Part shown: in pieces, positions 45,930-54,537 of the stretch
How positions within the stretch are numbered: position 1 is the first letter of the stretch
How the letters are laid out: each line of letters opens with the position of its first letter
Source of the DNA: Mycobacterium lentiflavum
Lineage (GTDB): Bacteria > Actinomycetota > Actinomycetes > Mycobacteriales > Mycobacteriaceae
Assembly: GCF_022374895.2 (NCBI RefSeq)
Contig: NZ_CP092423.2
Location: 2,728,001 to 2,792,000, forward strand
Length of the DNA stretch: 64,000 bases
Direction of reading: 5' to 3'
Program-made: the position numbers and the translations under genes
Notes under the pieces: model-generated
The model's input: only the letters and a program-made list of their open reading frames with translations
What the model was told of the DNA's origin: nothing
Database searches by the model: none

Positions 45930-47629
45930 CCAGCCCCGGCCGCGTCTCGCGCGGCGATGTAGCCGTAGACCAACCCCTGCGCGATCGTCGCGCCCGCCCC
46001 CGGATACGTCGTACCGAAGGCGTTGGCGGCGGTGTTCCCGATTGCGTACAACCCGTTGATCACCGCGCCGTCCTCGCGCAGCACCCGCCCCCGGTGGTCG
46101 GCTTTCAGCCCGCCGCAGGTGCCCAGGTCGCTGAGCACCATCTTGACGGCGTAGAACGGTCCCTTGGTCAACGCGCGCAGGTTGGGATTGGGCGCGATCG
46201 TCGGGTCGCCGTAATAGCGGTCGTAGGCACTGCGGCCCCGGCCGAAGTCGGGATCGACACCGGCAGCGGCGTTCTCGTTGAAGGCGGTGACCGTCGCGGT
46301 GAACTCCGGGACCGGCACGCCGATCCGGGCGCCCAGCTCGGCGAAGCCGTCCGCACTTACCGCGATGCCGGCGTCGTACCACGTCTGCGGGATGCGCATC
46401 CGCGGAAACAGTTGGGCGCCGAAGACATAGCTGTTGCGGTACTGCTGGTCGAAAATGATCCACATCGATTCGACCGGGCTGCCGGCTCGTTCCAGCTCGA
46501 GCAGTCGCTGGCCGAAAGACATGTAGTCCGACGACTCGTTGGCGAAGCGGCGGCCGTGCTGGTTCACGATCAGGCTTCCCGGCAGCGATCGTTCGGCCAG
46601 CATCACCGCGGGTGGCTGACCGGGCAGCGGCGCGACGGCGGGAAACCACCAGGCCTGGTCCATCAGATCGATGCCGCCGCCGAGTTCCTGTCCGGCGCGA
46701 ATGCCGTCGCCGGTGTTGGCTGCCGCACCGAGACTCAGGTTGGGGCGCAGCGACTCCGACTGGAATTTCCACCGCATGTCCATGCTGTGGTCGAAACCGC
46801 CGGTGGCCAGCACGACCCCGCGCCGGGCGGTGATCACCACCTCGCGGCCGCCGTGCGACACGACCGCGCCGCGGACCCGGTCACCGTCGACGTCCAGGCG
46901 CAACAAGCTGGTTTCGGTCCAGACCGGGATGCCGGCCCGCAGCACCCCCGCGAACAGTCCGGCGGCCAGGCCCTGACCACCCGCGGCGTACCGCCGGCCC
47001 AGCATCAGGCCGCCCACCCCTTGCGCAATTCGCTTGGCGAACGTCGGAATTCCCTTGCGCGGCACCCGCGCCACCAGATTCATCCAGCGGTAATCGGCAC
47101 CCGTCGTCGGGACCGGGACGCTCGCCTCCATCAAGCCCGGCTCCAACCGGGCCCGGTAGGCGCCGAGCCGCGACGTGTCGAACGGGTGGCATTCGCAGGT
47201 GCGGCCCGCGGCGCTGCCACCCGGCTCCTCGGGGTGGTAATCGGAATAGTCACGCGCCCAGAAGAATCGCAGGGGAGTGGTCCGCCGCAGCATTTCGACC
47301 GTCCCGCCCACATGCGTCAGAAATGCCGCCGAGCGCTGCCGCGGCGCCGAACCCGCGACCACCGAGTCCAGGTACGTCGCCGCCTGCTCCTGCGTATCGC
47401 CGGCATGCGCCTCGGCCAGCACCGGACCCGCGGGCAGCCACAACGCGCCACCGGAGCGGGCTGTCGAGCCGCCCACGTGCGACGCCTTCTCCACGACCAG
47501 CACCGACAGCCCGAGTTCGTGGCCGGCCAGCGCTGCGGCCATCCCGGTTCCCGAGCCCACGACCAGCAAGTCGACGCTGGTGTCGGCCACGGAAAGTCCG
47601 GCAGGGATCGTCGCGCTGTGTGCTGTCAC
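45926..47629 (-). CDS. kstD: 3-ketosteroid delta1-dehydrogenase-like flavoprotein
   Basis: 567 residues from a GTG at 47629; the frame is open far upstream but that part lies antisense to the Rieske oxygenase gene. FAD-binding GSGTGMAAALAGHELGL and the Glu of VVEKASHVGGSTARSGGALW are at the N-terminus. C-terminal AIGNTAANAFGTTYPGAGATI matches the KstD active-site Tyr-xxx-Gly region. KstD inserts a 1,2 double bond into the steroid A ring, using FAD and a quinone acceptor. It is divergent from a KshA-type oxygenase; the two activities together open ring B. A related FAD-dependent dehydrogenase on another substrate cannot be excluded. Confidence 0.85.
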   Translation of the reverse strand: MTAHSATIPAGLSVADTSVDLLVVGSGTGMAAALAGHELGLSVLVVEKASHVGGSTARSGGALWLPAGPVLAEAHAGDTQEQAATYLDSVVAGSAPRQRSAAFLTHVGGTVEMLRRTTPLRFFWARDYSDYHPEEPGGSAAGRTCECHPFDTSRLGAYRARLEPGLMEASVPVPTTGADYRWMNLVARVPRKGIPTFAKRIAQGVGGLMLGRRYAAGGQGLAAGLFAGVLRAGIPVWTETSLLRLDVDGDRVRGAVVSHGGREVVITARRGVVLATGGFDHSMDMRWKFQSESLRPNLSLGAAANTGDGIRAGQELGGGIDLMDQAWWFPAVAPLPGQPPAVMLAERSLPGSLIVNQHGRRFANESSDYMSFGQRLLELERAGSPVESMWIIFDQQYRNSYVFGAQLFPRMRIPQTWYDAGIAVSADGFAELGARIGVPVPEFTATVTAFNENAAAGVDPDFGRGRSAYDRYYGDPTIAPNPNLRALTKGPFYAVKMVLSDLGTCGGLKADHRGRVLREDGAVINGLYAIGNTAANAFGTTYPGAGATIAQGLVYGYIAARDAAGAG

Positions 47630-47725
47630 GCGCAGAACGGTATGTCGCGGCGTCGATGCGGCGGAATAGTCGTCCTGATGAGTGGAACAGGCATCCCCTC
47701 TCTCGGCGATGTGCGGAGTTGAATC

Positions 47726-48847
47726 ATGCCCATGCATGACACCGACGAAATTCGGCTTATTGAAGCCCAGGCCGCCCCGGCGCGGTTTGCCCGTGGCTGG
47801 CATTGCCTGGGTTTGATCAGAGATTTCGGTGACGGCAAGCCACACGCGATCAAGGCGTTCGGTCAGCAGCTGGTCGTCTTCCGAAGCGGGGACGGCACGA
47901 TCAACGTCCTGGACAGCTATTGCCGGCACATGGGCGGCGACCTGTCCCAGGGTGAGGTGAAGGGTGACGAGATCGCCTGCCCGTTTCACGACTGGCGCTG
48001 GGGCGGCGACGGCCGATGCAAGCAGGTGCCTTACGCGCGGCGCGCGCCGAAGCTGGCCCGCACCGCGACCTGGACGACGCTCCAGCAGGACGGCATGTTG
48101 TTCGTCTGGAACGACCCGGAGCGCAAGCCGCCGCCGCCGGAGGTGACGATCCCGCGCATCGAGGGTGCCGCCAGCGACGCGTGGACAGACTGGCACTGGT
48201 ACACCACCGTGGTGAACGCAAACTGCCGCGAAATCATCGACAATGTGGTGGATATGGCGCACTTCTTTTACATCCACGGATCGTTGCCCACCCAATTCAA
48301 GAACATCTTCGAAGGTCACGTAGCGACGCAGTACATGAACAGCGCCGGACGTCCCGACCTCGGCGGTGAGGGCCCCAACATGCTCGGCACCACCTCGGTG
48401 GCCTCGTATTGGGGACCGTCGTTCATGATCGACGACCTGACCTATCACTACGAGGACGCCGACCACCAAACGGTGCTGATCAACTGCCACTACCCGATCG
48501 ACGCGAATTCATTTGTGCTGCAGTACGGCATCATCGTCAAGAAGTCGGACGCGATGCCCGAAGATCTGGCCATCCAGACCGCGATTACCCTCGGCGACTT
48601 CGTCAAAATGGGCTTCGAGCAGGACGTGCAGATCTGGCGTCACAAGGCGCGCATCGACAATCCGCTGCTGGTCGAGGAAGACGGGCCGGTCTATCAGCTG
48701 CGTCGCTGGTATGAGCAGTTCTACGTCGACGTTGCCGACGTTCAACCTGACATGGTGGACCGTTTCGAGTTCGAGCTGGACACCACCCGGCCGCACGAGG
48801 CGTGGATGAAAGAGGTCGAGGCCAACTTGGGGGCTAGGGCCAGATGA
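47726..48847 (+). CDS. kshA: KshA-type Rieske oxygenase (3-ketosteroid 9alpha-hydroxylase, oxygenase part)
   Basis: 373 residues. The Rieske 2Fe-2S site is CRHMGGD...CPFHDWRW (near residues 68-92). The mononuclear iron region is NCREIIDNVVDMAHFFYIHG (near 168-187). Strong family matches continue: NCHYPIDANSFVLQYGIIV and KARIDNPLLVEEDGPVYQLRRWYEQFYVDVADV. KshA hydroxylates C9 of 3-ketosteroids with electrons from the reductase KshB, which is not nearby. It overlaps the next small gene as ATGA and is divergent from the KstD gene. The exact substrate (cholesterol-derived or another steroid) is not shown. Confidence 0.88.
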   Translation: MPMHDTDEIRLIEAQAAPARFARGWHCLGLIRDFGDGKPHAIKAFGQQLVVFRSGDGTINVLDSYCRHMGGDLSQGEVKGDEIACPFHDWRWGGDGRCKQVPYARRAPKLARTATWTTLQQDGMLFVWNDPERKPPPPEVTIPRIEGAASDAWTDWHWYTTVVNANCREIIDNVVDMAHFFYIHGSLPTQFKNIFEGHVATQYMNSAGRPDLGGEGPNMLGTTSVASYWGPSFMIDDLTYHYEDADHQTVLINCHYPIDANSFVLQYGIIVKKSDAMPEDLAIQTAITLGDFVKMGFEQDVQIWRHKARIDNPLLVEEDGPVYQLRRWYEQFYVDVADVQPDMVDRFEFELDTTRPHEAWMKEVEANLGARAR

Positions 48848-49161
48848 CGCGGGTCTCGTCTATGCGCGAGGATAATCGGCTCCGCGAGATGCCGATGGCC
48901 CCGGTAGCGTGTCGCGAGTGTGGTGCCCGGGTACTGGTACGCAAAAGCAGTTGGAACCAGACCAGCGTGCAGTGGAACGCGGGTGCGTCGGCGCGCTGCA
49001 TCCAGCGACGTGAGGCCGAACGGCTGGCCGGTCATCACCGCGGGCCGTTCCTGGTATGTGCCGCCTTGCGGGACTCGATTCAGGTTGCCGTTGCGACAGG
49101 AGAATTGGCGGTCGTCGACACCACTGACTACCGTCAAACGCAGAGCGAGGGGCGGTGGTGA
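48844..49161 (+). CDS. Small Cys-containing protein coupled to the KshA-type gene
   Basis: 105 residues; its ATG overlaps the oxygenase stop codon. A CRECGARVLVRKSSWNQTSVQWNA segment with a further Cys downstream suggests a metal or iron-sulfur knuckle. The compact size and translational coupling to a Rieske oxygenase make an accessory or electron-transfer role possible, but I know no characterised homologue. An internal ATG (MPMAP) is an alternative start. Confidence 0.65.
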   Translation: MTRVSSMREDNRLREMPMAPVACRECGARVLVRKSSWNQTSVQWNAGASARCIQRREAERLAGHHRGPFLVCAALRDSIQVAVATGELAVVDTTDYRQTQSEGRW

Positions 49162-49188
49162 CCGGTGCCAGCCGTGGGGCCGCCGTAA

Positions 49189-49992
49189 TCAGGCGTGCGC
49201 GCCACCGTCGATGCGGATCTCGGTCCCGGTGATGAATGCGCCGTCGTCAGAGGCCACCATGGCGACCACCGCTGCCACCGAACTCGGGTCACCCAGAATC
49301 TCGTTCTCCTTGCCGTGCAGTAGCGGAGTCTGCTTAGCCCACAGCCCGAGGTCATAACCTTCGGGCATCTTGTCCAGCGTGCTCATCGCCAGTGCGGTGG
49401 CGACCCCACCCGGCTGGATGTTGACCGCCCGCAGACCCCGTTTGGAATATTCGAGCGCCAGCGCATGGGTGAAGGACAACACCCCACCCTTGCTGGCCGC
49501 GTACGCCGCCATGTACGGGTGCGCGAAAGATGCTGCGGTGGAGGTGAAGTTGACGACCACGCCGCGCCCGGAGGCCAACAGCGCCGGGAGTGCCTGCCGG
49601 GTCATCAGGAAGGTTCCGGTCAGGTTGACCGCCAGGGTGGCATTCCAGTCGGCCAACGTGTGCTCGTGGGTATCCGCGCAGCGCTGGATGGCGGCGGCGT
49701 TGACCAAGACCTCGACACCGCCGAGGTCGGCGACGGCGGCATCCACCGCCGAAGCGACCGCCTCCTCGTCGGAGATGTCGAGGACCGCGGTGGCCAGCCG
49801 CTGGCCGGTGCCGGCCTCGCCGGCCGCAGCCGTTGTGCGCTCCAGGCCGTCAGCCGAAATGTCGTAGGCGACCACGGTGGCGCCCTCGTCGAGCAACCGG
49901 GCCACGGTCGCCTGTCCGATGCCGGAGCCCGCTCCGGTGACGATGGTCCGCCGATCCGCGAAACGATGCACCGTGCAATACCTTTCGGTCAC
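49189..49992 (-). CDS. Short-chain dehydrogenase/reductase (operon end)
   Basis: 267 residues. TGAGSGIG (cofactor), NAAAIQ near residue 97, NFTSTAAS with the catalytic Ser, and YAASKGG with Tyr-Lys. C-terminal GAFITGTEIRIDGGAHA is typical of classical SDRs. It is the last gene of a minus-strand operon starting at the acyl-CoA synthetase; its ATG overlaps the previous stop (49989-49992). It probably oxidises or reduces a hydroxy/keto intermediate of that pathway. Confidence 0.92.
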   Translation of the reverse strand: MTERYCTVHRFADRRTIVTGAGSGIGQATVARLLDEGATVVAYDISADGLERTTAAAGEAGTGQRLATAVLDISDEEAVASAVDAAVADLGGVEVLVNAAAIQRCADTHEHTLADWNATLAVNLTGTFLMTRQALPALLASGRGVVVNFTSTAASFAHPYMAAYAASKGGVLSFTHALALEYSKRGLRAVNIQPGGVATALAMSTLDKMPEGYDLGLWAKQTPLLHGKENEILGDPSSVAAVVAMVASDDGAFITGTEIRIDGGAHA

Positions 49993-51065
49993 GTCAGCTG
50001 GAAGGCGCTGATCGGTGCCTCCTCCGGATATGCGGCCGGACCGCCGATGTCATATGCGGCGTTGAGCGCCCTGATGAACTCCGGGTCGTGCAACGGTTCG
50101 CTGGGGATGTCGAGCTTGACGCCTTTGGAGTTGACATCGTCGACCATGATGTCGATCGCCATCTCGACGGTGAGGTCGTCGGAGCCTTCCATGTTCTTCT
50201 TCAATTCGTCGTAGTCGGTGAACACCTCGGCGGACCAATGCACCAAGAACCGCAATTCGTCGGTGTGGTGGCGCGCGATCACCTGATCGCCATTCTTGAG
50301 CAGCCAGTGGTCGCGGTCGTCGGGATCACCGCTGAAGATCGTCTCGAAGGCCAAGCCGGCCGGAACCTGTTGGTCTAGTGGCCCGTTCGCCTCGCCGCGG
50401 TGCACCATCATCTCGTTCTGGACGACGACGCCGCGGTTGTTGATCGGCGGCAGGATGCGCTGGGGCGCCTTGAGCGGCCCCTCGGGCCAGTAGGTGAATC
50501 CGCTCCCGCCATCGAGCGAGAACCACGTGATCACCTGGGCCATCTTGATCAGATAGTCGGTGAACAGACCGGACTTGCCCATCACACTGGTCAGCCACGT
50601 CGGCGCGTTCTCGTGCCGGACACCGCGAAAGCTCGGCGAATCCAGGTGTCCCGGATCGCGATTGGCGCACGGCCCATTGATGTTGAACAGCATCAGCTCG
50701 GGCTTGGCATACGCTGCGCCCCAATAGCGCTTGGCCAGCTCCAGGAAGCGTTCGTTGTAGAAGCAGTCGTGCAGCTGCGGATAGAGCACCGCGCCGTAAT
50801 TCGCGAGGTAGCCGCGGAAGGTCGGGGTGAGGAACAGGTCCAGCGATGGGGTGAACCCTTCCGGGAACAATCCGCTCATCGTGGCGATCAGCTCGTCGGC
50901 CGACGCGAAGTGCTGGGCGATGATCAGTCGCCAGGGGCCCTCGGTCCAGACCACGTCGAGTAATCGCTCGCGCTGGTCGTCGGTGTAGACGTTGTCGATC
51001 TCGCGAGGCGGGGCGGCCGGTCGCAGCACGTCGGAAAGCTCCATCCGCCGCTCGTCGGTGAGCAT
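49989..51065 (-). CDS. Conserved protein, possible non-heme iron oxygenase fold
   Basis: 358 residues from the ATG at 51065, with AGAAGGAGA upstream; an open extension to 51155 is unsupported. No family I can name with certainty. HLDSPSFRGVRHENAP supplies an His-x-Asp pair and QNEMMVHRGEANGP a later His, the spacing of a 2-oxoglutarate/Fe(II) dioxygenase facial triad; this is an inference. The remainder is rich in aromatic residues and lacks membrane segments. It sits in the catabolic operon between an esterase and an SDR, overlapping the SDR by four bases, so it should act on the same pathway. Confidence 0.75.
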   Translation of the reverse strand: MLTDERRMELSDVLRPAAPPREIDNVYTDDQRERLLDVVWTEGPWRLIIAQHFASADELIATMSGLFPEGFTPSLDLFLTPTFRGYLANYGAVLYPQLHDCFYNERFLELAKRYWGAAYAKPELMLFNINGPCANRDPGHLDSPSFRGVRHENAPTWLTSVMGKSGLFTDYLIKMAQVITWFSLDGGSGFTYWPEGPLKAPQRILPPINNRGVVVQNEMMVHRGEANGPLDQQVPAGLAFETIFSGDPDDRDHWLLKNGDQVIARHHTDELRFLVHWSAEVFTDYDELKKNMEGSDDLTVEMAIDIMVDDVNSKGVKLDIPSEPLHDPEFIRALNAAYDIGGPAAYPEEAPISAFQLT

Positions 51066-51151
51066 CAGCCATCTCCTTCTACCGTTGGTGAATTTCAGAT
51101 TGTGCCCAGCGTGACCGCGGGACGCAGCGACGATGTCCGGTGATCGGGACG

Positions 51152-52096
51152 TCAAAATCGCAGCGGGTGAGCGAACTTCGCCCGCAGCAGCGCCCCGATC
51201 TCGGCGATGGCGAGCCGGCCCCGCGCGATTGCCTCCGATCTCATCAAAAACCCGTGATACATCCCCGGATAACGGGTGATCGTGGTCTGTACGTCGGCGT
51301 CCCGGAGCCGGTCGGCATACCGTTCACCCCAATCCCGGATGGGGTCGCAACCGGCGGTCACCACGATCGCCGGCGGCAGCCAGGACAAGTCGGTTGCGTA
51401 GGCAGGAACCAGATACGGGTCATTCGGTGGTCCACCGTCACCGTCAGCGAGTGTGTGCAAATAGTCGATGTCGTCGCGGGCGAGCAACGGCGCATCGGTC
51501 AGGGCGGCGATCGACGGCACGGTCATGTCGCGGTCGAGTCCGGGATACATCAGCACCTGCGCGCAGATCGGCGGCCCACCGCGGTCCCGGGCGGCCAGCG
51601 CGACCCCCGCCGCCAGTGATCCACCGGCGCTGTCGCCGACCACGGCGAGCCGGCAGTCGTCGACGCCGAGATCGGCGGCGTTGCGCCACACCCATTCGGT
51701 TGCGGCATAGGCATCGTCGAACTGTGCGGGCGGCGGCGCCTCCGGGGCCAGCCGGTAGCCGACGGCCACGACGGTGGCCTCGGCCGCCGATGCCAGTTCG
51801 CGTGCCAACGGCTCGAACGAGTGGTTGGAACCCATCACCAGCCCGCCACCGTGGAAGTACACCAGCGCCGGTCCGCTGGAAGCGGTTCCGGGACGGTAGA
51901 TCCGGGCGGGGATGTCTCCGGCGGGCCCGGGGATGGCGGAGTCGGTGATGGCCGCCATCTCGGGCATCTCCGCGGGCAGCGGGGCGGATTCGAGCCCGGC
52001 CCGCAGGGCGGCCAGACCGCGCACGCGCATCGACGGCACCGTTCCGAAAGAGGCGATCCGTGCGGCGGCATCGGGATCCAAAGCGGGCGTCACCAT
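51152..52096 (-). CDS. Alpha/beta hydrolase, hormone-sensitive lipase family
   Basis: 314 residues from the ATG at 52096, one base after the upstream SDR stop codon. Oxyanion motif YFHGGGLVMG (near 84), nucleophile GDSAGGS (near 155), Asp in AGCDPIRD (near 250) and His in MYHGF (near 283) complete the triad. Such enzymes cleave small carboxylic esters or lactones. In this operon, opposite a Baeyer-Villiger-type monooxygenase, an ester- or lactone-opening role is attractive. Confidence 0.92.
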   Translation of the reverse strand: MVTPALDPDAAARIASFGTVPSMRVRGLAALRAGLESAPLPAEMPEMAAITDSAIPGPAGDIPARIYRPGTASSGPALVYFHGGGLVMGSNHSFEPLARELASAAEATVVAVGYRLAPEAPPPAQFDDAYAATEWVWRNAADLGVDDCRLAVVGDSAGGSLAAGVALAARDRGGPPICAQVLMYPGLDRDMTVPSIAALTDAPLLARDDIDYLHTLADGDGGPPNDPYLVPAYATDLSWLPPAIVVTAGCDPIRDWGERYADRLRDADVQTTITRYPGMYHGFLMRSEAIARGRLAIAEIGALLRAKFAHPLRF

Positions 52097-52097
52097 G

Positions 52098-52970
52098 TCA
52101 TGGCTTCGCGGAGTTGAACCGGCTGGCAGTGCGCAGTATCGGAGCGTTCTGTGCGGCAAGAACGTTCGCCCGGTCGGCCATCGCCGCGCCTACCGCATCC
52201 GGATGCGTATGGAGGTAGAAGCGACCCGACGCGGCCTGCCCGAACAACACCTCGGCTGCCCTGAGCGGATCCATGGCGGTGGCCTTGACCTCCAGCATCG
52301 CGGCGCGTTGGGTCTCGGCTGCGCCGGCGTCGGTGGCCCGCGCCGGGTCGACGCCACCAGCGGACTCGAAGATGTCGGATACCACGGCCCCGGGAAGTAC
52401 GGCCTGTACGTGGATGTGCTGATCGTGGCCGGCCGTTTGGACCTCGAGATATAGGCACTCGGTCAACGCGAGCACCGCGTGCTTACTCATGATGTAGGGC
52501 GCCTGAAAAGGAATCGCGACGACACCGCCGACCGACGACAGGTTCCACACCCACGCCTGGTCGTCGGTGGCCATCATTTTGGGTAGGAACGCCTTTATGC
52601 CGAAGAAGACGCCGCTGACGTTGATATCGACAACGCGCCGCCAGTTGGCCACCGGTGTGTCCCACAAGTAGCCGAACTGCTCGACGCCGGCATTGTTCAC
52701 GAGCAGACGCACTGCACCGACGTCGCGGTAGACCCGGTCGGCGAGTTCTTGCATTGCGTCGGGATCGCGGACGTCGCAGACGATCTCGACCGACTGGTCC
52801 CCGGCCGCCCTGAGCTCGTCACGCAGTGCGGCGATCGCGTCGCCGTCGATGTCGGCCAACACCACCGTCATGCCCAGTCGGCTGGCGTAACGTGCCAACC
52901 CGGCGCCGATTCCGGCGCCGGCACCGGTGATGACCGCGACACCGCCGCCGAAGGTATCCCGAACGTTCAC
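52098..52970 (-). CDS. Short-chain dehydrogenase/reductase (mid-operon)
   Basis: 290 residues. TGAGAGIG cofactor motif, NNAGVEQ near residue 92, NLSSVGG with catalytic Ser, and YIMSKHA with Tyr-Lys (near 160). A longer C-terminus than classical SDRs (DAVGAAMADRANVLAAQ) resembles mycobacterial SDRs of steroid and alcohol metabolism. Its start overlaps the NTF2-like gene stop by four bases, and the esterase starts one base after its own stop. Confidence 0.92.
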   Translation of the reverse strand: MNVRDTFGGGVAVITGAGAGIGAGLARYASRLGMTVVLADIDGDAIAALRDELRAAGDQSVEIVCDVRDPDAMQELADRVYRDVGAVRLLVNNAGVEQFGYLWDTPVANWRRVVDINVSGVFFGIKAFLPKMMATDDQAWVWNLSSVGGVVAIPFQAPYIMSKHAVLALTECLYLEVQTAGHDQHIHVQAVLPGAVVSDIFESAGGVDPARATDAGAAETQRAAMLEVKATAMDPLRAAEVLFGQAASGRFYLHTHPDAVGAAMADRANVLAAQNAPILRTASRFNSAKP

Positions 52971-53446
52971 GAACCGACGGCGGTGCCGGCGGTCAGCTCC
53001 GACAGCAGAACTGAGTTGGTGGTGTCGAGGATGACGTCCATCTCGGTGAACTCCAATCCGGAGGCGCCGCGCCGGACCGCGACGTTGACCACCCCGCTGG
53101 ATACCGCGAACGGCACGAAGTCGGCGATCTGGTTGACGAGGATGTAGAACCGCGCCTTCGTCACGTCACCGTCGCTGCCGTTGCGGTGCACGTTGGTGGC
53201 GTGGTGGCGCAACGGGTAGGGGCTCTGCTTACGGTGCTCGGACAGCCATTCCATCACTGCGTCGCGCCCGTGCAGTTCCGGTGACATCAGTTCTTCGAAA
53301 GGGCTTGTGCCGGAATCGCTTCGGCTCGCGTAGCGGACGTCTTCCGCATAGCTGGCCGCCAGCTCGTCGTAGTGCGCCTCGTCGTAGTGGTACCAGAAGC
53401 CGGCGATGAACTCCTGCAGTTCGGGCAGGCTGATGTCGGTGCTCAT
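52967..53446 (-). CDS. NTF2-like (SnoaL / ketosteroid isomerase fold) protein
   Basis: 159 residues from the ATG at 53446; upstream in-frame sequence to 53539 has no coding character. The alpha+beta cone fold is indicated by LQEFIAGFWYHYDEAHYDEL, YAEDVRYASRS, GRDAVMEWLSEHRKQ and HHATNVHRN. Family members are isomerases, hydratases or ligand carriers; hydrophobic cavity residues suit a steroid- or terpenoid-like substrate. Translationally coupled to the SDR downstream. Confidence 0.85.
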   Translation of the reverse strand: MSTDISLPELQEFIAGFWYHYDEAHYDELAASYAEDVRYASRSDSGTSPFEELMSPELHGRDAVMEWLSEHRKQSPYPLRHHATNVHRNGSDGDVTKARFYILVNQIADFVPFAVSSGVVNVAVRRGASGLEFTEMDVILDTTNSVLLSELTAGTAVGS

Positions 53447-53517
53447 GGCGTCAGTCAACTCCGAATGTGGCCGGGTCGACAGCACGGTTGCCCGGTCAGT
53501 GGAACACGGTCTGGGAC

Positions 53518-54537
53518 TCAGCCGGTGATCAGGCTCCACAGCCCGCCCGCACTCGCGTACAGCGCCGCGTCGGTGACCTGTTCGTCCCAGTAGCGCACCG
53601 AGCCGAACTCCGAACGCCAGGCGAGCGCGGCTCGGGTGAACTCGTGCAGCCGGTGCTCACGGGTGGTGCCGATGGCGCCGTGCACCTGGTGAGCGTTGCG
53701 GACGACCACTGATGCCGCGTGGCCGGCACATGAACGGGCGACGGCGACACGCAGGCCGAGGTCTGGGCCCGACCAGTGGCCGGCCACCGACGCGCTCAGC
53801 GCCGCCTCGGTCGCCGCACGGGCGAGGGCCGCCTCGGTTGCGATGTCGGACACCAGGTTTTGCACGGCCTGGAATTTCGCCAGCGGGCGGCCGAACTGGG
53901 CCCGTGCGGTCACGTGCTCGATGCACAGCTGCAAGATTCGGTCCAGGGCCGCGCACACTTGGATCGACCGCACCAGGCCCGACTTCAACCGGAGTTGGGT
54001 GATGAGAGCAAGACCGACCGGAGCCCCGTCCGCAGCGGCCAGATCCGCGTCCACAGTGTCTCGTGGTTCGCCGATCAGGTTGAAACCCGGTGTGATGGCG
54101 AGTGTTTCGCGTGCTACATCTGCGACGCGATGTTGGCCGTTGGATCGCCAGACGAGAACAACGCGGTCGGCCGAAGCGGCCCATGGCACTTGAGTTGCGG
54201 CTCCCCGTTTGTCGAGCACGCATACGGTCCGCACCGCGTCGCCGACGGGCATGCCGGTGGCATCGAGTAGCCAACAGGCCAATAAATCGTGTTCCGCCAA
54301 CGGGATTCGCACTCCGTGACCGACCGCGGCAGTCAGCAATTCGGCCGCTTCGAACCAGGTCGCTCCGCTGCCGCCGTTTTGCTCATTACCGGTCAGCCGG
54401 ACCAGACCGAGCTCGTCGAGCTGCCGCCATAAATCCGGATCCCGCCGGACGATCGTGGTGGGCGGATGTTTTTCACGGTGACCGGCGAAAACGGCCGCCA
54501 TCATGTCGACGAGTGCGCCGTCAACGGCGGCAGTCAT
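53518..54537 (-). CDS. Acyl-CoA dehydrogenase, divergent subunit
   Basis: 339 residues; its ATG at 54537 overlaps the stop of the neighbouring acyl-CoA dehydrogenase gene, which sets the start. The C-terminal domain is recognisable (ITQLRLKSGLVRSIQVCAALDRILQL, ARAQFGRPLAKFQAVQNLVSDIATE and NAHQVHGAIGTTREHRLHEF), but the N-terminal and middle flavin-binding motifs are weak. This shape is seen in the partner subunit of actinobacterial alpha2-beta2 acyl-CoA dehydrogenases for steroid side chains. It is likely to pair with the adjacent full-length enzyme. Confidence 0.85.
   Translation of the reverse strand: MTAAVDGALVDMMAAVFAGHREKHPPTTIVRRDPDLWRQLDELGLVRLTGNEQNGGSGATWFEAAELLTAAVGHGVRIPLAEHDLLACWLLDATGMPVGDAVRTVCVLDKRGAATQVPWAASADRVVLVWRSNGQHRVADVARETLAITPGFNLIGEPRDTVDADLAAADGAPVGLALITQLRLKSGLVRSIQVCAALDRILQLCIEHVTARAQFGRPLAKFQAVQNLVSDIATEAALARAATEAALSASVAGHWSGPDLGLRVAVARSCAGHAASVVVRNAHQVHGAIGTTREHRLHEFTRAALAWRSEFGSVRYWDEQVTDAALYASAGGLWSLITG

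Noticed and set aside
45881-47722. A 613-codon plus-strand frame opposite the KstD-like gene
   Set aside because: The opposite strand encodes a flavoprotein with clear FAD motifs; this frame is an antisense shadow.
47630-47725. KstR operator between the KstD and KshA genes
   Set aside because: No sequence there fits TNNAACNNGTTNNA; partial GAAC elements have no matching GTT arm.
47630-48490. A 287-residue N-terminal extension of the KstD-like protein
   Set aside because: It lies entirely antisense to the promoter region and the KshA gene and has no family similarity; the FAD motif sits at the expected distance from the GTG at 47629.
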